Shown here in pieces: positions 57,201 to 58,628 of a stretch of DNA of 64,000 nucleotides. The stretch is from Norana najaformis (Eukaryota > Annelida > Clitellata > Crassiclitellata > Hormogastridae). Where the stretch lies: positions 12,777,806 to 12,841,805 of the forward strand of contig OZ029921.1 in assembly GCA_964023275.1 (NCBI GenBank). The letters are read 5' to 3'. Position numbers and translations under genes: made by a program. Below the pieces are notes generated by a model that ran no database searches, was not told the DNA's origin, and was given only the letters and a program-made list of their open reading frames with translations. Positions within the stretch are counted from its first letter, which is position 1. The number at the start of each line of letters is the position of its first letter.

Positions 57201-58340
57201 TCTGTCTTGAACTGGGATACTCAAAAAACAATAGACCAAAGGTCACTTCAAATCCTCTGAACATTTCATCAGACACACAGACAAGTTGAACATTCCTATT
57301 AAGCAGGATATTAATTATTTCAAATGCACACTGTACTGTATGTAATGAATTTTTAAAAAAATTATTGTGCAGGAATTGAAAGAAGAAGCAAAGAAACTGC
57401 CTCCCACAGAGATGTTTCGAAAAGATCAGCGCTACTCTAAGTTTGATGAAAAGGTACAGTGAAACTAGCTATTGGCCAGATTTTTAAATACCAAAATTTT
57501 ATATAAACAATTTTATGGCATGGCTTTTTGTCAAAATGGTTCTGGTGATTAACCCCTGGAAATTTACACATTGTAATTGGTGTATCTTGTTTCATGTGAA
57601 AACATGTTTCTTGAAAACAACAGACTATATAATCAAGAGGAAACAATTCATATTCTTCCCATGGGTGTAGTGGTCAAAATGCAAAACAGCTGCACGACTT
57701 AGCAGTTGGTTTCTAGCAACAGAAGTTCCTGCTCCAACCGTATTTTTATTCTCACTTCATCTTGCTTGCAGAGTATCGACTTTTGTGAGTTGCATCACTG
57801 ACAAAATAGACAGTTTGATGTAGACAGCTGATGTAGTTATTGTGTTACTGTCAGTCAGGAAAAGCTCAAAATCGCTGACATCAGTTACTACGAGACATTA
57901 TACAGATAAGAATGTCGAGTTCATCAGTAGCCAATGGAAGCAGTATAATGTCTGATGCCTTGAGATTCTTAGCTACAGATTAGTTAACCCAAAATATGGC
58001 AATGGCCATATGTTGACAATTATAGGCATGAGTGAAATTGTCAAACACCAGTCAAATCTGCATGGTTGACTTGATAAGCGTCAAACACTACATGCCAGCG
58101 AGATCCTTTCCAGTTGTAGCACCACCAACCATCTTACTAGAAGATTTTTGGTTTAGAATACTTTATTTGACATTTGTAGCAATTCATATCTGTTTATTTC
58201 TTCAGGGTCTTCCCACACACGATGCCTCTGGACAAGAACTGAGCAAATCTCAGATCAAGAAGCTGACAAAACTGTATGAAGCACAAGCTAAGAAATATGA
58301 CGACTACCTGAAAACATGTCAAAATCCAACCTCAAACTAG
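172..58340 (+). CDS. CARS1: Cysteinyl-tRNA synthetase, cytosolic type; whole gene span, 22 coding exons
   Basis: Class Ia synthetase that charges tRNA-Cys with cysteine using ATP. Twenty-two exons with GT/AG borders and compatible phases sum to 2256 nt (751 residues plus stop, counted from the ATG at 280); human CARS1 has 748. Visible landmarks: HMGH (HIGH-type) at residues 66-69, KMSKS at 406-410, and zinc ligands expected from bacterial CysRS at C57, C348, H373 and E377, all present. Layout: catalytic Rossmann core about 40-460 with the connective insertion at about 104-260, helical anticodon-binding region about 461-640, Lys/Glu-rich helix about 640-700, then the eukaryote-specific tail. 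An in-frame ATG at 172 would give 787 residues. The gene is stretched to 58 kb by transposon-filled introns but no exon is broken. Identity is very secure; exon 1 is the least certain part. Confidence 0.96.
585..2714. mobile_element. Possible hAT-type DNA transposon remnant
   Basis: Inverted ends: CAGAGTTGGCAATTT at 585-599 and, on the minus strand from 2714, CAGGGTTGGCAATTT. The CAGGGTTGG start is common in hAT elements. No matching 8-bp flanking duplication is seen and no transposase could be recognised inside; the 86- and 65-residue reading frames there are uninformative. A second, partial copy of the end sequence lies at about 2780-2895. It sits in CARS1 intron 1. Confidence 0.35.
3262..3990 (-). 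mobile_element. LINE family A, 5'-truncated copy 1 (CR1/L2-like)
   Basis: A 219-residue minus-strand frame reads the C-terminal part of a non-LTR reverse transcriptase ([49 protein letters not shown]). The element ends in ATTACA-type short tandem repeats at 3266-3290 in place of poly(A), as in CR1/L2 LINEs. Two more copies lie at 22225-23012 and 55656-56665 with the same tail. This copy is the best open of the three, so probably the youngest. Confidence 0.85.
5165..5350 (+). repeat. Interspersed repeat H, copy 1
   Basis: Shares the order ATTTTGATG, AAACTGGACTTTACAGGC, GGGCTT and a GAGTTAA end with 17940-18150 and 48655-48890. The third copy ends TATAGGGTTAA, which resembles piggyBac-type TTAA termini, so the family may be a non-autonomous piggyBac derivative (inference). 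Confidence 0.5.
5398..5498 (+). CDS. CARS1: CARS1 exon 2
   Basis: Residues 8-41, ending LFNSLTRKK, which aligns with LYNSLTRNK of human CARS1 just before the catalytic core. Acceptor TTTCAG, donor GTAAGC. The frame is open leftward only from a GTG, so an upstream first exon is required. Confidence 0.9.
5959..7165 (+). repeat. Three degenerate tandem units of about 375 bp (repeat R, locus 1)
   Basis: Successive units carry TTTGTATCTCCTTCATTTA, then CATAAAAATATAT, then GGGTAACTTTGGGTACCCAAAA and AAAGAATG. The GGTACCC marks fall at 6390, 6764 and 7139, giving a period of 374-375. The left border at 5959 reads TTAACCCTTTAACGACTGC, like a piggyBac end. Related units occur at 32130-32610 (same strand) and 35335-35995 (opposite strand). 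Confidence 0.75.
7160..8980 (-). mobile_element. piggyBac-like transposon remnant, copy P1, interrupted by a solo LTR
   Basis: On the minus strand from 8980: a degenerate GTAACCC end, acidic leader with EDFEGFDTA (about 8690-8600), [18 protein letters not shown] (about 8340-8270), then beyond the LTR at 7525-8200 [14 protein letters not shown] and [17 protein letters not shown], then [18 protein letters not shown]. The jump from HLNNN to KWWKKL means the catalytic middle is deleted. Frame changes and stops are present. The left part resembles 15743-16140 and 30661-30790, so three members of one family are present. Confidence 0.8.
7525..8200 (-). mobile_element. Solo LTR inserted in the piggyBac remnant
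   Basis: Minus-strand ends TGTAAC...CTCACA, flanked by near-identical 6-bp sequences at 7519-7524 and 8201-8206. The piggyBac protein resumes on the other side, which fixes the insertion. It is CpG-richer than its surroundings and has TATA-like sequences near both ends. No internal retroelement genes are present, so it looks like a fossil left by LTR-LTR recombination. Family (Gypsy or BEL) not determined. Younger than the piggyBac. Confidence 0.65.
8981..9930 (+). other. Intron 2 tail, no recognised feature
   Basis: AT-rich sequence with a short TA run near 9735. No gene, LINE or SINE recognised. Confidence 0.5.
9931..10019 (+). CDS. CARS1: CARS1 exon 3 (HIGH motif, first zinc ligand)
   Basis: Residues 42-70. 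Carries [19 protein letters not shown]57 is the first zinc ligand and HMGH (66-69) the ATP-binding HIGH-type motif. Acceptor TTTTAG, donor GTAACT, phase 2 at the end. Confidence 0.97.
10480..10676 (+). mobile_element. tRNA-derived SINE, family S1, copy 1
   Basis: tRNA-like head with A-box-like TTTGGATAGACTG and B-box CAGGTTCAAGCCT, then a body CCTGAACAAGTCCTT and GACTGATGCTTAGTCATTGG, and an AATAAATGTAGAAATAA tail. The same order is found at 16975-17155. It lies 26 bp before the exon 4 acceptor, filling part of the short intron 3. Confidence 0.75.
10703..10799 (+). CDS. CARS1: CARS1 exon 4
   Basis: Residues 71-103, from [12 protein letters not shown] to NITDIDDK, nearly identical to animal CARS1. 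Acceptor TTTCAG, donor GTTTTT, a weaker donor than its neighbours. The next exon starts with IIKRARQ as expected. Confidence 0.97.
10950..12440 (+). other. Intron 4 stretch without recognised features
   Basis: A 128-codon plus-strand frame (11760-12146) has no recognisable domain and ordinary intron composition; it is not called a gene. Nothing else seen. Confidence 0.5.
12448..12813. mobile_element. Small inverted-repeat element (MITE-like)
   Basis: ATAAATTTATCTGGTTATC at 12448-12466 is repeated exactly in reverse complement at 12795-12813. If the element is taken as starting at AATTTATC it is flanked by TA on both sides, which suits Tc1/mariner-type insertion. It is about 366 bp with no coding capacity. 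Confidence 0.5.
13620..14160 (-). mobile_element. LINE 3' fragment, family F
   Basis: An 87-residue minus-strand frame reads a non-LTR reverse transcriptase C-terminus: [49 protein letters not shown]. The 3' end is near 13620 with AAGTAAGTAAG repeats on the plus strand. Confidence 0.8.
14190..14680 (-). mobile_element. LINE 3' fragment, family D
   Basis: Minus-strand frames read [31 protein letters not shown] and [11 protein letters not shown], the usual RT thumb order of CR1/L2-like LINEs (VRSCFYQLR, DYCNSLLYGLP, NSAARLI), with frame breaks. The element ends near a run of AATAAATAAATA. Confidence 0.7.
14672..14956 (+). mobile_element. LINE 3' end, family E, with ATT tail
   Basis: Plus-strand [15 protein letters not shown] matches the FSVAGPxLWNSLP motif near LINE ORF2 ends. 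It is followed by a 3'UTR and a TTATTATTATTA tail at 14940-14955. Opposite in orientation to the fragment on its left. Confidence 0.65.
15157..15214. repeat. (TA)n microsatellite
   Basis: About 58 bp of uninterrupted TA dinucleotides. It produces spurious Tyr-Ile reading frames. Confidence 0.98.
15743..16917 (+). mobile_element. piggyBac-like element, copy P2, internally deleted
   Basis: The left end CAACCCTTTGCCTGCCAGAGG and following 390 bp match the minus strand of 8980-8590. Acidic leader [15 protein letters not shown] at about 16023-16070; then [13 protein letters not shown], and the C-terminal Cys-rich finger ([22 protein letters not shown]) at 16300-16425. Most of the catalytic DDD domain is missing, so it is non-autonomous. 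The right border may be the AGTTAAC at about 16910. Confidence 0.75.
16975..17155 (+). mobile_element. tRNA-derived SINE, family S1, copy 2
   Basis: B-box-like GGGTTTGAACCTCC, then CCTTGAGCAAGTCCT, GATTGATGCTTAGTCATTAG and the TTAAATAAATACAGAAATAA tail, in the same order as the copy at 10480. Confidence 0.75.
17940..18150 (+). repeat. Interspersed repeat H, copy 2
   Basis: GAAAATTTTGATGCTAGAAG to ACTGAACTTTACAGG and GATAGGGTTA; aligned by eye with 5165-5350 and 48655-48890. It lies just upstream of CARS1 exon 5. Confidence 0.55.
18330..18428 (+). CDS. CARS1: CARS1 exon 5
   Basis: Residues 104-136, [14 protein letters not shown] then a Lys/Gln-rich stretch. This starts the eukaryotic connective insertion. 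Acceptor TTTCAG, donor GTAAAT. Confidence 0.95.
18862..19005 (+). CDS. CARS1: CARS1 exon 6
   Basis: Residues 137-184, charged helical part of the connective insertion ([19 protein letters not shown]). It matches the poorly conserved stretch of human CARS1 that carries the PDKKQML segment. Acceptor TTTTAG, donor GTAACT. Confidence 0.93.
19499..19526. repeat. (CA)n microsatellite
   Basis: About 27 bp of CA repeats with one CG interruption, in CARS1 intron 6. Confidence 0.9.
19604..19744 (+). CDS. CARS1: CARS1 exon 7
   Basis: Residues 185-231. [19 protein letters not shown] matches the human [20 protein letters not shown] region; it ends FHEDMAALN. Acceptor ATTTAG, donor GTAAGT. Confidence 0.95.
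20235..20694 (-). mobile_element. Solo LTR with an octamer-motif array (LTR family 1)
   Basis: Ends TGTGGC...GCGACA on the minus strand, with 4-bp duplication GTAT at 20231-20234 and 20695-20698. On the minus strand about six 20-bp units, most holding ATGCAAATGAG, precede a TATATAAGG box (20550-20560); AATAAA follows at about 20398. A GATATACCCCGGGAGCC stretch is shared with the LTR at 61559-62065. No internal region remains. Fossil; the intact short duplication and high CpG suggest moderate age. Probably Gypsy-type (inference). Confidence 0.75.
21835..22140 (+). mobile_element. LINE family B, 3' end, copy 1
   Basis: Plus-strand frames read [46 protein letters not shown], then GAAGCGCTATATAAGTTATC and an AATAC-type tail, the same as in the copies at 24056 and 39056. 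Confidence 0.8.
22225..23012 (+). mobile_element. LINE family A, copy 2
   Basis: Reads [66 protein letters not shown], then breaks up; ends GCTTTATAAATGTCAGATTA plus ATTACA repeats. Older than copy 1, judging by the frame breaks. Confidence 0.85.
23537..23625 (+). CDS. CARS1: CARS1 exon 8
   Basis: Residues 232-260, [20 protein letters not shown], matching human [20 protein letters not shown]. It ends in phase 2 inside GFG|Y. Acceptor TTTTAG, donor GTAATG. The following intron is 7.5 kb, the longest but one in the gene. Confidence 0.96.
24056..25330 (-). mobile_element. LINE family B, copy 2, split by a nested DNA element
   Basis: Minus-strand RT region: [57 protein letters not shown]; then, after the insertion at 24348-24729, the C-terminal piece [20 protein letters not shown]. 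The tail is a TATTG repeat at about 24060-24080. Very close to the copy at 39056, so young. Confidence 0.88.
24348..24729. mobile_element. TA-flanked inverted-repeat element (Tc1/mariner type) nested in LINE B
   Basis: Ends CACTGTGTCCGGAAAAATTC and its reverse complement; the arms match for about 103 bp with two differences. TA is duplicated at 24346-24347 and 24730-24731; the uninterrupted LINE at 39340 has a single TA there. Between the arms a short plus-strand frame [18 protein letters not shown] resembles the start of helix-turn-helix transposases of marine invertebrates (recalled resemblance), so it looks like a shell left by internal deletion. Confidence 0.88.
25320..25660 (+). mobile_element. 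LINE fragment with PHD-like zinc finger
   Basis: Plus-strand reading gives [17 protein letters not shown], then QWFCRHC, FPFNHT and LNNPDLDPE. The spaced Cys/His pairs followed by LPFNHI-type residues are typical of the region ahead of the endonuclease in some CR1-like LINE ORFs. It is opposite in orientation to the LINE at its left. Confidence 0.55.
26227..26240 (+). other. piggyBac-like terminus (TTAACCCTTTGCATGC)
   Basis: TTAACCC with GCATGCAAGG following resembles the ends at 5959 and 15743. A TTAAGGGTTA lies about 80 bp to the right, so this may be a tiny deletion derivative. Confidence 0.35.
26318..26700 (+). mobile_element. LINE fragment (CR1/L2-like RT thumb and C-terminus)
   Basis: Plus-strand [40 protein letters not shown] is the standard motif order after the RT palm. 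Degenerate after 26575. Confidence 0.75.
26701..27880 (+). other. Intron 8 stretch, nothing firm
   Basis: 26700-27480 is AT-rich intron sequence. 27490-27900 is more GC-rich and contains ACAGGCATTCATCGCCTGTT, but no gene or repeat could be identified. Confidence 0.45.
28238..28245 (+). promoter_or_regulatory. TATA-box-like TATATAAG
   Basis: Lies in AT-rich sequence about 30 nt ahead of the point where composition changes to GC/CpG-rich and the first stem-loops begin. This spacing would put a Pol II start at the edge of the structured block. A perfect 7-bp hairpin (TTGTGGC/GCCACAA, 27928-27947) lies upstream. Confidence 0.4.
28551..29270. repeat. Three degenerate modules beginning GTGCGCTCC
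   Basis: Starts at 28551, 28871 and 29109. Modules 2 and 3 share AACCAATCTGTCTGATTTC, ACTGGCTCCGTTGG, GCAGGGCTCGGGCCCACCC, AAGTCGCGAGACGGTC, GTCATGATAGTTGGAA and CGGGGAAAGATGCGGC in order. Module 1 is more divergent (CTGTCTGGTTTCGGGCTG, GAGGGCCCAC). The inner CAGGG/CCCTG stem is kept. Confidence 0.8.
29344..29460. repeat. Three tandem units of about 45 nt
   Basis: CGCAGACCAAG-type starts at 29344, 29391 and 29435, each followed by AAAGTCCC or AATACCC and AGAGACCGG or a variant. Confidence 0.8.
30585..31056 (+). mobile_element. piggyBac-like remnant, copy P3 (N-terminal leader only)
   Basis: Plus-strand [32 protein letters not shown] at 30667-30770 corresponds to [20 protein letters not shown] of the copy at 8600-8710. 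Downstream text (GAGCCTAAATGAA, TAGTGGTTAATGA, GGCAAAGGGTTAA) matches the right part of 15743-16917 in outline, and the TTAA at 31053-31056 may be the terminus. It ends 32 bp before CARS1 exon 9. Confidence 0.6.
31089..31210 (+). CDS. CARS1: CARS1 exon 9
   Basis: Residues 261-301, [14 protein letters not shown] to KALEEGEG, closely conserved. Acceptor TGACAG, donor GTAAGT. Confidence 0.97.
31350..31570 (+). mobile_element. tRNA-derived SINE, family S1, copy 3 (degenerate)
   Basis: GCTGACTGGTTAAGTCCTTG (A-box side), GTGCAGGTTGAGCCTCCACT (B-box side), ACCTTGAGTAAACC, and an AAATAAAGATTGG tail. Weaker than copies 1 and 2. Confidence 0.55.
31571..32129 (+). other. Intron 9 stretch, nothing recognised
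   Basis: No repeat or coding motif recognised between the SINE and repeat R locus 2. Confidence 0.45.
32130..32712 (+). repeat. Repeat R, locus 2, about 1.3 units, ending at a piggyBac-like TTAA end
   Basis: GGGTAACTTTGGGTACCCC at about 32501-32519 and the weaker GCAACTTTGAGAACCCC at about 32131; period about 374, with AAAGAATGATG and ATAAAATGCT marks. The right border GGTTAAGGGTTAA at 32699-32710 mirrors the TTAACCC border of locus 1. Confidence 0.65.
32713..33862 (+). other. Intron 9 tail, nothing recognised
   Basis: AT-rich. AATACTGAATAAGGCAGT at about 32907 resembles CTGAATAAGGCAG near 48520, perhaps an old shared repeat. No gene. Confidence 0.4.
33863..33975 (+). CDS. CARS1: CARS1 exon 10
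   Basis: Residues 302-339. [20 protein letters not shown] then [10 protein letters not shown] and SPWGK, conserved in all CysRS. Acceptor AATAAG, donor GTTATT (weak). Confidence 0.96.
34543..34671 (+). CDS. CARS1: CARS1 exon 11 (remaining zinc ligands)
   Basis: Residues 340-382. [10 protein letters not shown] supplies C348, and [12 protein letters not shown] supplies H373 and E377, completing the zinc site that selects cysteine over serine. Acceptor GTGCAG, donor GTTCGT. Confidence 0.97.
34928..35161 (+). CDS. CARS1: CARS1 exon 12 (KMSKS motif)
   Basis: Residues 383-460, the longest exon. [21 protein letters not shown] holds the KMSKS loop (406-410) that binds ATP in the transition state; [10 protein letters not shown] follows, typical of CARS1. 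Donor GTTAGT after codon Asp460. Confidence 0.97.
35335..35995 (-). repeat. Repeat R, locus 3, inverted
   Basis: Plus-strand text is the reverse complement of repeat R: ATCATTCTTTAGCATTTTAT, CCAAAGTTATCCCATACTG, ATTTTTATGTTCAAGG, then a second unit from about 35698 with CCCAAAGTTGCCCCAAAC. Period about 365. It lies in intron 12, opposite in orientation to locus 2 in intron 9. Confidence 0.7.
35996..37325 (+). other. Intron 12 remainder, nothing recognised
   Basis: AT-rich, with some degenerate CATCAC/TTCACC text near 36650-36850 that could be an old LINE tail, but no motif is convincing. Confidence 0.4.
37326..37426 (+). CDS. CARS1: CARS1 exon 13
   Basis: Residues 461-493. [19 protein letters not shown] continues from YEKTVD, as human YEKFLNEFFLNVKDIL does. 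Start of the helical anticodon-binding region. Acceptor TTTTAG, donor GTTGGT. Confidence 0.92.
37427..38662 (+). other. Intron 13, nothing firm
   Basis: 37640-37880 resembles decayed LINE 3' text on the plus strand (ACTGCAGGAGCCAGC). No reliable call. Confidence 0.4.
38663..38703 (+). CDS. CARS1: CARS1 exon 14 (41-nt exon)
   Basis: Residues 494-507, [14 protein letters not shown], matching human FYDKKTAIHKALC. It is only 41 nt, but the acceptor (TTACAG), donor (GTAGGC) and both phases fit. Confidence 0.88.
38891..39020 (+). repeat. Direct repeat, left copy (pair with 40892-41009)
   Basis: ATCTTTGCAGGGCAGG, CCAGCCAAATGGATGTAGAA, AAAATGACTGCT, GATTAAATT and TTTTTTATGCTTTCTG occur in the same order in both copies, which are roughly 85-90 percent alike by eye. 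The left copy has about 13 extra bases, and 1.9 kb lies between. Confidence 0.8.
39056..40080 (-). mobile_element. LINE family B, copy 3
   Basis: A 179-residue open frame on the minus strand: [80 protein letters not shown]. Upstream at 40053-39853 reads [14 protein letters not shown], the YxDD RT active site. Tail of TATTG repeats at 39058-39080. The least decayed LINE here. Confidence 0.9.
40892..41009 (+). repeat. Direct repeat, right copy
   Basis: See 38891-39020. It lies 812 bp right of the LINE B copy, so the pair is not simply that LINE's target-site duplication. Confidence 0.8.
41375..41900 (+). mobile_element. LINE fragment (RT palm)
   Basis: Plus-strand [33 protein letters not shown], then in another frame [16 protein letters not shown]: the AAFDTI and PQGSVLGP motifs of non-LTR reverse transcriptases. 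Frame breaks between them. Confidence 0.8.
42160..42311 (+). CDS. CARS1: CARS1 exon 15
   Basis: Residues 508-558, [20 protein letters not shown] to [14 protein letters not shown], matching human [20 protein letters not shown]. Acceptor CTTTAG, donor GTATCA. Confidence 0.95.
42455..43060 (-). mobile_element. LINE 3' fragment(s) with TACA tail
   Basis: Minus-strand [20 protein letters not shown] and FWNSLPLKI match the WNxLP motif of LINE C-termini, seen twice, so two overlapping or tandem fragments. The TATG repeat at 42460-42487 would be the 3' tail. It begins about 150 bp after CARS1 exon 15. Confidence 0.6.
44099..44170 (+). CDS. CARS1: CARS1 exon 16
   Basis: Residues 559-582, [20 protein letters not shown], matching human IFGAVEEDSSLGFPVGGPG. 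Acceptor TTTCAG, donor GTGAGT. Confidence 0.93.
44570..44655 (-). promoter_or_regulatory. Two 33-bp repeats upstream of a minus-strand TATA-like box
   Basis: AGTCCATTACCGGATTTCAC and AGTCCGTAACCGGATTTCAC start units at 44588 and 44621; each holds a TTACCGG/CCGGGTAA dyad. On the minus strand they precede TATAAATA (44570-44580). The layout resembles the LTR at 20235-20694, so this may be part of another LTR; its ends were not found. Confidence 0.4.
45530..46000 (-). mobile_element. LINE fragment, family C
   Basis: Minus-strand [54 protein letters not shown] is an open RT C-terminus of CR1/L2 type. Its upstream border touches the start of the piggyBac reading frame at 46007, pointing to an insertion of one into the other. 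Confidence 0.85.
46007..47759 (+). mobile_element. piggyBac-like transposase gene, nearly full length, inactive
   Basis: Acidic leader ([14 protein letters not shown]), then conserved blocks: [16 protein letters not shown] with the first catalytic Asp (about 46720-46760), [15 protein letters not shown] with the second (about 46970-47010), [17 protein letters not shown] with the third (about 47249-47300), [20 protein letters not shown], and a C-terminal Cys-rich finger [28 protein letters not shown] (47620-47740). The reading frame shifts near 46437, 46850-46900, 46940-47000 and 47240, so no full protein can be made. The family normally has about 550-600 residues. TTAA-flanked ends were not identified with confidence. 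A different subfamily from P1-P3. Confidence 0.92.
47760..48654 (+). other. Intron 16 stretch, nothing firm
   Basis: A TTAA at about 47797 might belong to the piggyBac 3' side. Otherwise AT-rich text with no recognised element. Confidence 0.35.
48655..48890 (+). repeat. Interspersed repeat H, copy 3, with TTAA end
   Basis: GAAAATTTTGATGTAAGAAG to AACTGGACTTTACAGGCTGG and CTCTATAGGGTTAA. Best-kept end of the family; compare 5165-5350 and 17940-18150. Confidence 0.55.
49074..50168 (-). mobile_element. DNA element family T, copy 1 (inverted relative to 54514-55653)
   Basis: The reverse complement of about 49950-50165 matches the left part of 54514-55653: ACAGGATACCAGAGTAAACA, GTGCAGCATGCCAGC, ATGCAGCAGCAAAT. 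The far end CAGTTTCTTAAGTCGAC at about 49077 resembles the other terminal repeat. No transposase recognised. Confidence 0.65.
50211..50292 (+). CDS. CARS1: CARS1 exon 17
   Basis: Residues 583-609, [20 protein letters not shown], matching human EATVMPYLQVLSEFREGVR. Acceptor CTTTAG, donor GTCTTG (weak). Confidence 0.93.
50780..51352 (+). mobile_element. piggyBac-like 3' remnant with Cys-rich finger and TTAA end
   Basis: At 50998-51130 plus-strand reading gives [18 protein letters not shown], then [20 protein letters not shown], the C-terminal finger of piggyBac transposases. About 220 bp later TTTAAGGGGTTAA (51340-51352) is a good terminal sequence. The catalytic part is absent or unrecognisable. 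Confidence 0.7.
51853..52078 (+). mobile_element. tRNA-derived SINE, family S2
   Basis: A-box GTGGTGTAGTGGTATGG, B-box GAGTTCGAATCTGCC, properly spaced (about 40 nt), then ACGACCTTGAACAAGTTGCT, a body with a CTTCAGGCAGAG end and an ATC repeat tail. The head is a near-tRNA (about 70 nt) but lacks a closing acceptor stem, so it is not a tRNA gene. The CTTGAACAAGT segment is shared with S1. Confidence 0.85.
52079..52771 (+). other. Intron 17 tail, nothing recognised
   Basis: No repeat or gene seen. Confidence 0.4.
52772..52852 (+). CDS. CARS1: CARS1 exon 18
   Basis: Residues 610-636, [20 protein letters not shown], matching human [20 protein letters not shown]. Acceptor TTCCAG, donor GTCAGT. 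Confidence 0.94.
53215..53297 (+). CDS. CARS1: CARS1 exon 19
   Basis: Residues 637-664, [20 protein letters not shown], matching human [20 protein letters not shown]. It enters the Lys/Glu-rich helix. Acceptor TTGTAG, donor GTGATA. Confidence 0.93.
53900..54225 (+). mobile_element. Decayed LINE 3' end
   Basis: Plus-strand [30 protein letters not shown], then GGGTGCACCTCTGAAAG and a GAATAAATGAATG tail. This is the WNxLP-to-LKxxLF order of a LINE C-terminus in weathered form. Confidence 0.5.
54514..55653 (+). mobile_element. DNA element family T, copy 2 (TA-flanked, Tc1/mariner/pogo-like ends)
   Basis: Left end CAGTGCAGTTCGTTTAAGAC, right end (minus strand) CAGTGCAATTCACTTAAGAC, with TA at 54512-54513 and 55654-55655. 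It is 1140 bp with no transposase frame recognised, so non-autonomous. The CAGTG start and TA target suit pogo/Tigger-like elements (inference). LINE A copy 3 begins directly after it. Confidence 0.8.
55656..56665 (+). mobile_element. LINE family A, copy 3
   Basis: Plus-strand frames: [80 protein letters not shown]; tail GCGCTTTATAAATTTCAAAT plus ATTACA. One frame shift separates the first two stretches and the end is decayed. Confidence 0.88.
56950..56997 (+). CDS. CARS1: CARS1 exon 20 (48-nt exon)
   Basis: Residues 665-680, [16 protein letters not shown], part of the charged helix. Low complexity makes homology weak alone, but splice sites (TTGTAG, GTGAGC), phase 0 at both ends and position support it. 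Confidence 0.82.
57373..57453 (+). CDS. CARS1: CARS1 exon 21
   Basis: Residues 681-707. [20 protein letters not shown] matches human [21 protein letters not shown]. Acceptor GTGCAG, donor GTACAG. Confidence 0.95.
57454..58205 (+). other. CARS1: CARS1 intron 21, no repeat recognised
   Basis: Contains the candidate antisense poly(A) signals for fukutin (58162-58167, 58193-58198). Otherwise plain intron. Confidence 0.5.
58193..58198 (-). terminator. FKTN: Candidate poly(A) signal for FKTN (AATAAA on minus)
   Basis: TTTATT on the plus strand, 217 nt past the fukutin stop; another copy lies at 58162-58167. Both fall inside CARS1 intron 21, so the fukutin 3'UTR would run antisense through CARS1 exon 22. 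Confidence 0.45.
58206..58340 (+). CDS. CARS1: CARS1 exon 22 (C-terminus and stop)
   Basis: Residues 708-751 and [23 protein letters not shown] matches human [20 protein letters not shown], the eukaryotic tail. Acceptor TTTCAG-type (CTTCAG). Confidence 0.97.
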   Translation, partial: GLPTHDASGQELSKSQIKKLTKLYEAQAKKYDDYLKTCQNPTSN

Positions 58341-58414
58341 AGCTTGAATGTTTGCATTGTAATTTCTTTACATTGATTCATGTAACGGTGAAAATTTGGA
58401 TGTTGGTTGACTTG

Positions 58415-58628
58415 CTAAAAAATCTGAATGACGTTCTTCCTCTCTGATTCAGACCACTGGCCATTTTCGTGGACATTTGGTGGACTCTTCTTCCAGTCCC
58501 AGGTTTTAACTGGTTCAAACCAGTTTTGTCCATAATTGGCTTCAATATATTTTAGTGTTTCACATGGAACGTGTACTTTGAGCTCTAGAAACAATGTCCA
58601 GCACAACTGGAACTTTGGAAACAAATAT
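58415..58628 (-). CDS. FKTN: FKTN last exon
   Basis: Codes [10 protein letters not shown] onward through [16 protein letters not shown] and [12 protein letters not shown] to the stop at 58415-58417. The minus-strand acceptor reads TTTCAG. The 70 residues match the human fukutin C-terminus almost column for column. Confidence 0.96.
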